Positions 25,493 to 32,215 of a DNA stretch of 38,472 nucleotides are shown in pieces. Each line of letters begins with the position of its first letter. Position 1 is the first letter of the stretch. Position numbers and translations under genes: made by a program. The DNA comes from Dehalococcoidia bacterium (GTDB lineage: Bacteria; Chloroflexota; Dehalococcoidia; GIF9; AB-539-J10), in NCBI GenBank assembly GCA_007129495.1, contig SKVJ01000046.1, positions 1 to 38,472 of the forward strand. Reading direction: 5' to 3'. The notes beneath the pieces are model-generated. The model worked only from the letters and a program-made list of their open reading frames with translations, was not told where the DNA came from and did no database searches.

Positions 25493-25942
25493 TTACTGCT
25501 CGTGCCGTGCCGATTCAAGCGCCTGCGGCAATGATTCCACGAAATCCCGAAGCTCGTCACGAACACGTCGGTATACCTTGAGCCTCTCCTCCTTATCGGA
25601 GATGTCCCTGGTCAGATGTGGTGGGTCGTCGAACTCCATATGCAGCTTCGCAGCTTCTCCCGGGAAGAATGGACAAGTCTCGCGTGCGTGTGAGCACAGC
25701 GTCACCACATAATCGAAAGGTACCTGCATCACGCTGCTCACGTGCTTCGAACGTTGTCCTGAGATATCCACACCGGCTTCTGCCATGACTTGTATCGCGA
25801 GGGGATCGACCTGTTTCACCTCCGCTCCGGCCGAATATGGTTCGAACTCGTCTGGTTTCAAGTGCCGCGCCCATCCCTCAGCCATCTGGCTTCGACAGGA
25901 GTTGCCAGTACAGAGAAACAGCAATTTCAGCCTTCGGGTCAT
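25493..25942 (-). CDS. arsC: Thioredoxin-coupled arsenate reductase (low-molecular-weight phosphatase type)
   Basis: The 149-residue protein has the P-loop CTGNSCRSQMAEGWAR (CX5R, Cys11) and the resolving pair in TLCSHARETCP (Cys83, Cys90), matching the Cys10-Cys82-Cys89 relay of thioredoxin-linked ArsC. FDDPPHLT supplies the general acid region. It reduces arsenate to arsenite. The ATG 25940-25942 is chosen: GGAGAA is 5-6 nt upstream and the product then begins MTRRLKLLFLCTGNSC. The open frame extends much further upstream but there it is antisense to the second EthD gene. No arsenite exporter or ArsR is in the window. Confidence 0.94.
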   Translation of the reverse strand: MTRRLKLLFLCTGNSCRSQMAEGWARHLKPDEFEPYSAGAEVKQVDPLAIQVMAEAGVDISGQRSKHVSSVMQVPFDYVVTLCSHARETCPFFPGEAAKLHMEFDDPPHLTRDISDKEERLKVYRRVRDELRDFVESLPQALESARHEQ

Positions 25943-26095
25943 CACATTCTCCGCCGCACAGGATGCATCGTTGCGTTTTTCATCTCTACCACTGTAGCAT
26001 GGCCGCCTGCGACGGGAGCATATTGCCATCACAACCATGCAATGGTCTAAAATGGTACGAGATCGCCTGTTGCGGTAGAGGAGGGACGGTACGGA

Positions 26096-26461
26096 ATGAT
26101 CAAGGTTATTGCTCTTGTATACAGGAAGAAGGGTATCAGTAGCAAGCAGTTTCTGTCGTACTGGCTCGACAAGCATGGCCCGCTGGCGGTGGAACAGATT
26201 CCCGGAGTATTGCACTATACGCAGAACCACCCCATTTCCAGTCCGGGCTATGACGATGATGCGGACGGCATCGTAGAAATCTGGTTTGAGGATATGGATG
26301 CCTACGAAGACTACATGGAGTGGAGGGAATCTGAAGAGGCTCAGACCATGAAAGAGAGCGAGGACAGGTTCCTCGATGAGGCCCGAACACGGCGTTATCT
26401 CGTGGACGAGTATGTCTTCAAGAAACTTGGCGTCTCCGGTTCCGTTACCCGGCTGGGCTGA
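26096..26461 (+). CDS. EthD-domain protein (copy 2)
   Basis: The 121-residue protein aligns with copy 1 at 25046 over its whole length: IKVIALVYRKKGISSKQFLSYW, LDKHGPLAVEQIPG, ADGIVEIWFEDMDAY, EDRFLDEARTRRYLVDEYVF. The two differ at roughly half of positions, so the duplication is old. GAGGAGGGA lies about 10 nt before the ATG. It diverges from arsC across a 153-bp gap. Same uncertainty of function as copy 1. Confidence 0.85.
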   Translation: MIKVIALVYRKKGISSKQFLSYWLDKHGPLAVEQIPGVLHYTQNHPISSPGYDDDADGIVEIWFEDMDAYEDYMEWRESEEAQTMKESEDRFLDEARTRRYLVDEYVFKKLGVSGSVTRLG

Positions 26462-26594
26462 CCATAGCGGGTCAGCAGTGCGCGTAAGATGTTCTGCCTG
26501 CGAATTGCAGTGTGCACCGCCTTCGTGTGATCCTGGCACATGTCCGATCTGCGTACGTTCAACGACGGCCTTTCGCCGATATTCTCAATAATGC

Positions 26595-26647
26595 CATGTA
26601 ACATGCAATGCCGTCATGTGCATGCCGTCAAGCCGTTAGGGTATTAT
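26595..26647 (+). promoter_or_regulatory. Regulatory region of the tusA-iscU operon
   Basis: The -10 box TATTAT (26642-26647) has no matching -35 hexamer. Instead ATGCCGTCA occurs twice (26608-26616 and 26622-26630), 14 bp apart, the second ending 11 bp before the -10 box. Just upstream is the 11-nt palindrome CATGTAACATG (26595-26605). Direct repeats overlapping a poor -35 are typical of activator-dependent promoters; the activator is unknown. Confidence 0.45.
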
Positions 26648-26670
26648 TGAGGTGGCGGAGGTGATGTTAC

Positions 26671-26892
26671 ATGACAGAGATCAAAGTTGATTGCGTGGGC
26701 CAGAATTGCCCGGTGCCTCTCGTGGAGACTCGGAAAGCTCTTCGAAAGGCGGAAGCGGGCGATGTTGTTGAAGTGACAGGTACTCATCCGTCGTCAAAGA
26801 AAGAAATACCGATGGCGGCCAGGGCGATGGGACTTGAAGTTATTGGAGTCAGTGAAGAGGGCGAACGCTGGATTATCCGCATCAGGAAGTGA
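26671..26892 (+). CDS. TusA/SirA-type sulfur-carrier protein
   Basis: At 73 residues, full length for TusA. It begins MTEIKVDCVGQNCPVPLVET with the diagnostic CPxP (Cys13), then GDVVEVTGTHPSSKKEIPMA. Cys13 should carry a persulfide that is passed to partners such as DsrE-type proteins. GGAGGTG lies 8 nt before the ATG. First gene of the sulfur/Fe-S operon; followed by the DsrE2-like gene after 11 bp. Confidence 0.95.
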   Translation: MTEIKVDCVGQNCPVPLVETRKALRKAEAGDVVEVTGTHPSSKKEIPMAARAMGLEVIGVSEEGERWIIRIRK

Positions 26893-26903
26893 CGGAGGAT
26901 AGC

Positions 26904-27323
26904 ATGATGGACAAGGCGACGATAATCGTTCAGAGTGGCGATTTCGACAAACTGTACAGCGCGCTCATCGTTGCGAATGGCGCACTTGCTATGGGTATGG
27001 AAGCATCCATGTTTTTCACATTCTGGGGCCTCCAGCGGCTCAAGAAGGGACAACTGGAGAGTGGTCCGCTTTCGAAGATGCATTTCCTCGGCTTCGGGAA
27101 ATGGATGGTCAAGCGGCGTATGAAGAAGGCAAATATCGCGCCGCTTCAGAGGTTGCTTGAGGATTTCGTTGAACTGGGCGGAAAACTCATGGCGTGCGAT
27201 ATGACGATGGAGATCATGGGCATCAGAAGAGAAGACCTGAGAGAGGATCTTATCAGCGAGTATTGCTCAGTGGGCTCCTATATCCAGGACGCGCGAGAGT
27301 CAGCAATCACGTTGTTTATCTAG
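26904..27323 (+). CDS. DsrE2-like sulfur-relay protein
   Basis: This 139-residue protein is of the DsrE/DsrF-like, DsrE2 (COG2210) type: ATIIVQSGDFDKLYSALIVA, FTFWGLQRLKKG, a hydrophobic/basic middle and the active-site motif LMACDMTMEIMGI, in which the Cys (about residue 100) carries sulfur in DsrE2 proteins. DsrE2 and TusA are paired in thiosulfate or persulfide transfer in several bacteria and archaea. I chose ATG 26904 because GGAGG ends 5 nt upstream (ATG 26907 is as good); the GTG at 26889 overlaps the tusA stop and would include the ribosome site. Confidence 0.88.
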   Translation: MMDKATIIVQSGDFDKLYSALIVANGALAMGMEASMFFTFWGLQRLKKGQLESGPLSKMHFLGFGKWMVKRRMKKANIAPLQRLLEDFVELGGKLMACDMTMEIMGIRREDLREDLISEYCSVGSYIQDARESAITLFI

Positions 27324-27346
27324 TTAGTTATCGGACCAGAGGCGCA

Positions 27347-28531
27347 ATGCATAACCTCACATATATGGATAACAGCGCCGCCACGCGTCTCGATGAGCGG
27401 GTGATGGACGCCATGATGCCGTATTTCTTTCAAACGTATGCCGTTGCTACGTCAGAATTCGGCTATTCGATCGGCATCGAGGCACGTGAAGCCCTCGATG
27501 AGGCCCGTACATCGATCGCCAATCAACTGGGTGCATTGCCTGAGGAACTCATATTCACATCCGGTGACACAGAGTCCAATAACATGGCACTCAAGGGTGT
27601 TGCTCTCGAGCTCGGCAAGAAGAAGGGCAGGCACCTCGTTGTCTCGACGATTGAAGACTTTCCGGTTCTGAACAGCGCGCGGGCGTTAGAACGTCAAGGC
27701 TTCAGAGTCACATACCTGCCTGTTGATGGCGACGGTTTCGTCGACATGGATGCCCTTGAGAAGGCGATTGAAGAAGACACAATACTCGTATCCATCCAGC
27801 ACGCGAATCAGGAGATAGGCACGGTGCAGGACATAACTGCTATTGCCACCCTGTGCCAGCGGAAGGGCACGCTGTTTCACGTGGATGCCACGCACACATT
27901 CGGTCGTGTGCCATTATGCTTGAAGGACATACCTGTTCACCTGGCGACGGTCTCAGCCCACACCATTCATGGACCACGAGGCATCGGCGCACTGTTCATC
28001 CGCAGGAAGACTCCGATCTCCAAATGGATGGACGGTGGTTTTCAGGAGTTCGATATGCGGGCCGGCCTCGAAAACATTCCCGGCGCCGTTGGATTTGCAA
28101 AGGCTGTGGAGTTGGTGACCGGGGAGGAAAATGAGAGACTGGCTTCGATTCGTGACCGGATCATTGACCGTCTGCTCGCGGAGGTACCAAGTACCACACT
28201 GAATGGACATCGCACGAAGCGGGTGCCCCACAATGCGAACGTTACATTCCATTTCGTTGAGGGAGAATCCATAACGCTGCATCTCGATATGCACGGCTAC
28301 GCGGTGAGTACGGGATCCGCCTGTTTCTCCCGCTCCCTGGAAGGGAGCCACGTGATTTTCGGTATCGGCGGCGATCACGAACGCGCACATGGTTCGATCC
28401 GCTTCACCCTTGGACGCTATAACACGATGGAAGAGGCGGACGGCGTCGTCACCACTATTGCAGATATCGTGGCTCAACTTAGAAGAATCAGCCCGCTCGC
28501 GCCGCACGAACAACAGAAAGACAGTGTCTGA
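27347..28531 (+). CDS. Cysteine desulfurase-like protein lacking the PLP lysine
   Basis: A 394-residue protein with the full IscS/NifS fold: DNSAATRLDERV, FTSGDTESNN, IQHANQEIG, HVDATHTFGRVPL, GIGALFIRR and STGSACFSRSLEG. The PLP-binding lysine of the 'SxHKxxGPKG' motif is Thr206 (codon ACC, 27962-27964, in SAHTIHGPRG). Three more PLP-pocket positions also differ from the usual residues: Asp104 (normally His stacking on PLP), Gln155 (Asn) and His183 (Gln). The mobile-loop Cys326 is intact. The gene is open, well-formed and in an operon, so it is not an ordinary pseudogene, yet normal desulfurase chemistry should be impossible. I recall an Archaeoglobus fulgidus IscS with a similarly replaced lysine that was reported inactive and thought to give a cysteine ligand to a cluster with IscU; the IscU-like partner is encoded three genes on. 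Start ATG 27347, AGAGG upstream. Confidence 0.9.
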   Translation: MHNLTYMDNSAATRLDERVMDAMMPYFFQTYAVATSEFGYSIGIEAREALDEARTSIANQLGALPEELIFTSGDTESNNMALKGVALELGKKKGRHLVVSTIEDFPVLNSARALERQGFRVTYLPVDGDGFVDMDALEKAIEEDTILVSIQHANQEIGTVQDITAIATLCQRKGTLFHVDATHTFGRVPLCLKDIPVHLATVSAHTIHGPRGIGALFIRRKTPISKWMDGGFQEFDMRAGLENIPGAVGFAKAVELVTGEENERLASIRDRIIDRLLAEVPSTTLNGHRTKRVPHNANVTFHFVEGESITLHLDMHGYAVSTGSACFSRSLEGSHVIFGIGGDHERAHGSIRFTLGRYNTMEEADGVVTTIADIVAQLRRISPLAPHEQQKDSV

Positions 28532-28573
28532 CATTCGATATGCCGGGTCGCGGCCGAGGAGGATAACTCGCAT

Positions 28574-29233
28574 ATGAGCAGGACTGTGTATATCATCCAC
28601 ACCAACCGACTGGCGGGAAACGAACTTACGCGATTGTTCGGGGAGTGGGCGCCGGAGGTTACCTTACGCAACATCATTGATGACAGTATGTTGCCTGAAG
28701 TCCTGGCCAATGGTTGTGTGACGCCGGAGATTCTAAGAAGGTATTGTGCCTATGCCGTGCAGGCGGAGGAAGCGGGTGCCGACCTCATATTCAACCAATG
28801 CTCATCAGTGGGCGAAGCTGCGGACGTAGCACGAGCTATGGTTCGGGTACCTATCGTGAAGATAGATGAGCGCATGGCACAGGATGCGTGTCAACTGGGA
28901 AGCCGTGTCGGAGTGGTGGCCACCGCACCCAGTACGATGGGTCCCACTACGCGGCTGATACGGAGAACCGCCGAGCGCCTCGGGAGAGAAGTCTCTTTCA
29001 TTGAGGAGTTACGCGCCGATGCGTTCGAACGAATGCTGGCAGGAGATACGAAAGGTCATAACGAGCTACTTCTGGCAACCATTCGTCAGCTGTTCGAGCG
29101 TGTGGATGTGGTAGTGTGTGCGCAGGGAAGCATGATTGCATTGAAGCCGGAACTGGGCGAAACCCCCATCCCAGTGCTGATGAGTCCTCCGATCGGGGTG
29201 AGACACGCAATCGAGGTGCTTCGTAGTCTGTAA
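28574..29233 (+). CDS. Asp/Glu-racemase-like protein (copy 1)
   Basis: The 219-residue protein has the Asp/Glu/hydantoin racemase fold. The two catalytic cysteine positions are Cys76 in LIFNQCSSVGE and Cys182 in VVVCAQGSM. Other blocks are IIDDSMLPEVLANG, RVGVVATAPSTMGPTTRLI and PVLMSPPIGVRHA. GAGGAGGAT lies about 10 nt before the ATG. In this operon between the desulfurase-like and scaffold genes a racemase of a free amino acid is unexpected; an alternative is a hydantoinase-, maleate-isomerase- or lyase-like reaction, or a thiol-based role. Confidence 0.85.
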   Translation: MSRTVYIIHTNRLAGNELTRLFGEWAPEVTLRNIIDDSMLPEVLANGCVTPEILRRYCAYAVQAEEAGADLIFNQCSSVGEAADVARAMVRVPIVKIDERMAQDACQLGSRVGVVATAPSTMGPTTRLIRRTAERLGREVSFIEELRADAFERMLAGDTKGHNELLLATIRQLFERVDVVVCAQGSMIALKPELGETPIPVLMSPPIGVRHAIEVLRSL

Positions 29234-29327
29234 GCCATGCACAGCTATGGCTGAATGATCAGGTCGAATTAGTCCAACCACCGTTATGACAGCGACTGAG
29301 AGGTAGAAGAGGAGGTTTTCACCGAAG

Positions 29328-29990
29328 ATGGCAAAGACTGTGTTTATCATTCACACGAGCAGCGTATCCGTAAGCGATCTCAATGCCCTGTTCGCTGAGA
29401 TGGCTCCGGGTGTTATTGTACGTAATATCATTGACGACAGTTTGCTACCCGAAGTGCTGGCAAATGGTGGAGTGACGCCCGCCGTAAGGCGTCGCATCTG
29501 TCAGTATGCCATCCAAGCCGAGTCTGCCGGGGCATCTCTCATATTCAATCAGTGCTCATCGGTTGGTGAGGTGGCGGATATTGCTGCCACGATGGTCAAC
29601 ATCCCACTCGTGAAAGTCGATGAGCGCATGGCTGAGACAGCCTGCCGCACAGGGTCGCGCATCGGCGTAGTTGCCACCCTTCCTACTACCATGGGCCCGA
29701 CCGTACGCCTCATCAGGAAGATGGCGGCGAAGTTGTGCAAAGAGATCACCATCACGGAAGAGCTCTCAGTTGGGGCCTTCGAGAAACTGATATCGGGGGA
29801 CCGCAAGACTCACAACGAGATGGTCATCGCTTCGATTCGCAAGCTGGCTGAGAATGTGGATGTGGTCGTCTGTGCGCAGGGCAGTATGCTCGCGCTGAAA
29901 GCCGACCTCGGCGAGACGCCTGTTCCGGTACTCATGAGCCCTCCGTTGGGTGTTCAACATGCTGCGGAGGTACTGGAAACACTCCAATAG
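29328..29990 (+). CDS. Asp/Glu-racemase-like protein (copy 2)
   Basis: The 220-residue paralogue of the gene at 28574 is colinear with it: IIDDSLLPEVLANGGVTP, Cys76 in LIFNQCSSVGE, RIGVVATLPTTMGPTVRLI and Cys182 in VVVCAQGSM. Both copies keep both cysteines and all core blocks, so both are expected to be active. GAGGAGG lies about 12 nt upstream. A heterodimer with copy 1 is possible; family enzymes are often dimers. Confidence 0.85.
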   Translation: MAKTVFIIHTSSVSVSDLNALFAEMAPGVIVRNIIDDSLLPEVLANGGVTPAVRRRICQYAIQAESAGASLIFNQCSSVGEVADIAATMVNIPLVKVDERMAETACRTGSRIGVVATLPTTMGPTVRLIRKMAAKLCKEITITEELSVGAFEKLISGDRKTHNEMVIASIRKLAENVDVVVCAQGSMLALKADLGETPVPVLMSPPLGVQHAAEVLETLQ

Positions 29991-30075
29991 CTGTGGTTCA
30001 TGTTTTGGCGGGGATACCCATGCCCCGTGCCGATCAACGCGCTCAGGCCCTCTGCAATCACCAGGAGGAACGAAC

Positions 30076-30708
30076 ATGAGTTTACCGTATACAGAGAAGG
30101 TAATGGATCACTTCAGGAACCCACGCAATGTGGGCAAGATCGAGGATGCGAATGCTAAGGGAACCGAGGGCAGCCCCGCGTGTGGGGACATGGTGAGCGT
30201 GTACCTCAAGGTCAACGATGAAACCAAGCGCATCGATGATGTGAGTTTTGAGTCCTATGGCTGCGCGTCCAACATCGCCACCGGCTCCATCATAACAGAG
30301 CTTGCCAAGGGCAGGACCATCGATGAGGCGAAGACCATAACCTGGAAACAGGCGTCGGATGAGCTGGGTGGCTTGCCTCCGCTCAAGGCACACTGCTCCG
30401 TTCTGGCGGTCGACGGCCTTCGTGCTGCAATTGAGGATTACGAGGAGAGGCACGGGCTGGTGAAGGAGCGCAAGACAACCAATGTGGAAGAGGTCAGACG
30501 TAGACTGAAGAGGGTGATGAACCCGCTGGTGGGACTTGATCTCGTCAAGACCGAGTTGGTTACAGGTATCATGGTCGAGAAGGGCAAGGTAACGGTAGCG
30601 GTGGATCTTCCCGAGGAGAACCAGTTCGCGAATGTGATTCGACAGGAAATCATCGATAAGATAGAGCCGCTCTGGGATGTGCGAGAGGTGGAGGTGAGGT
30701 TTACCTAG
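30076..30708 (+). CDS. IscU-type Fe-S scaffold fused to a MIP18/DUF59-like domain
   Basis: The 210-residue protein starts MSLPYTEKVMDHFRNPRN. The IscU half (residues 1-125) has its three cluster cysteines: Cys36 in SPACGD with Asp38, Cys63 in YGCASN and Cys107 in HCSVLA. The second part (about 135-210: VEEVRRRLKRVMNPLVGLDL, then VTVAVDLPEENQFAN) resembles MIP18/DUF59, without any cysteine, where classical NifU would have an Nfu domain with CxxC. CAGGAGGAACG precedes the ATG 30076. It should assemble Fe-S clusters; its sulfur source in this operon may be TusA/DsrE2 rather than the desulfurase-like protein. Confidence 0.92.
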   Translation: MSLPYTEKVMDHFRNPRNVGKIEDANAKGTEGSPACGDMVSVYLKVNDETKRIDDVSFESYGCASNIATGSIITELAKGRTIDEAKTITWKQASDELGGLPPLKAHCSVLAVDGLRAAIEDYEERHGLVKERKTTNVEEVRRRLKRVMNPLVGLDLVKTELVTGIMVEKGKVTVAVDLPEENQFANVIRQEIIDKIEPLWDVREVEVRFT

Positions 30709-30987
30709 GCAGTTCAGCGCCGAAGGCTGGAGAATAGCGCCGTGGGCGTGCTCTGGAGCACATCGGAACCAGGATGTCTCCGGAGTTTTTCCGCATTGTC
30801 ATCGAATCACCGGGGCACGTATTCCAGGCGGATTCAGAGACGCCGTGAGCGTTCTCGTGTGGTGCGTGGTCTGGCATCCGGCGATCCGAGGATAAAGTCT
30901 CGTGTGTGACAGGTTCACTCTGGAACGGATGAGCTATGAACGAAGTATTAGCAGCCTTACGGTTCCTGACGTCAACGATCAGGATAT

Positions 30988-31713
30988 ATGTTTGAGGAAC
31001 CCTTGATTCGGAACAACGAGTCGCTCCCAAGGACCTTCGGCCGCGTTCCTTCCCGCTGGTTCGGCCAGAGCGTGGGAGTGAACGCTATTCCAGCCAAGAC
31101 GTGCAGCTACTCCTGTGTCTACTGCCAGCTTGGCCGGACCGATCAGTTGACTATACGGCGCTAACTTCAGTGTAGTCCCGGAGAATTGTTCGCAGATGTC
31201 AGATTCGTTGTAGAGAGGCTGCAGGCAAGGAATGAATCTTTCGATTACACCACTTTCGTATCTGATGGGGAGCCAGCGCTCGATAGAGGGCTTGGTGACT
31301 GCCTTCGGTTACTGCAGGGACTTGGTATTCCACTGGCGGTCAGCACTAACGGGTCTCTATTGTCGCAGGATGATGTGAGGCAGGATCTGACGCAGGCCGA
31401 TCGCGTATCAGTCAAGGATGACACCGTCCGACACAATACGTGGAGACGCATTGACAGGCCGCGCGGCGATCTCAGCCTGGTCGACGTCTTGAACGGAGTG
31501 CTTCAGTTCTCGCGCGAGTTCGAGGGCGAGTTAGACACTGAGACGATGCTGGTTGAGGGACTCAATGACTCGGCCGATGAACTCAGTCCTCTTGCCGCGT
31601 TTCTTGAACATGTCAAGCCACTTCGTGCGTATCTCGCTGTACCTACCCGTCCTTCGACTGTGGAGGGAGTCCGGATTCCACCGGACGACGCGCTTGTCCG
31701 AGCATTTGAATGA
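30988..31713 (+). pseudogene. Radical SAM protein (COG0731-like) broken by an in-frame TAA
   Basis: From ATG 30988 the frame reads [40 protein letters not shown] and then TAA at 31162-31164. The same frame continues without shift: SPGELFADVRFVVERL, FVSDGEPALDRGL, VSVKDDTVRHNTWRRIDRP, LDTETMLVEGLND. The cluster motif CSYSCVYC lies before the stop, so translation restarting after it (TTG 31186) would lack the Fe-S site. The stop sits where relatives have Glu (RRE...), one base change from GAA. The end at residue 241 is also short relative to the usual about 300. I regard it as a recent pseudogene; the stop should be checked against read data. Confidence 0.75.
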
Positions 31714-32215
31714 GATTCATCGCGGGCTTAAGAAGACGAGAGACGATGCCGGCGACAGCCTGAAGGCAAGGAAACCGGGGGACTGACTTGCAGTCATAGA
31801 CTCCATTGCCCGGGTAGTCGCCCGACCAAGTCGCGGCTGCCGTGGCGAACAGAGGAGACACTGCTAACCCGACTGCCGGATGGACTCGTGTTCCAAGCTG
31901 CTGGGAGCCTGACTGATTAATCCGTTCTGAGTCTGCCGCTACCATATCTGATGGGACTGCCAGGTGGACGACCGAAAACAGTCTCTCGTAGATTGGGCAG
32001 AGCGCTGAGGGCAGGAAGGAATCGGGTGCAGCGGTTGATGCGGCTGAGGACGGCGCGCCGGCTGACACAGGCATCTGCGGGCGATTGCTCGGGGCCCCAG
32101 CACACGCCACTGTCACTGCCGGCCTCTGCCATGGTGCACGTGCAATACGGGCCGCCCCTAGGAGCTCAGGTGCGGTTGACGTCAGAACACAAAGGAAGCA
32201 GCTTGCGAAGCACCA
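31714..32215. other. Non-coding stretch at convergent gene ends
   Basis: Between the broken radical SAM gene and the end of hydA. Several Ala/Arg-rich open frames run through it on both strands without ribosome sites or recognisable content. I see nothing I can name. Confidence 0.45.

Noticed and set aside
25943-26539. Long N-terminal extension of the arsC frame
   Set aside because: It is antisense to the second EthD gene, and a good ribosome site plus the family N terminus set the arsC start at 25942.
31186-31713. Stand-alone gene starting at TTG
   Set aside because: It is the in-frame continuation of a radical SAM gene whose cluster motif lies before the TAA at 31162.
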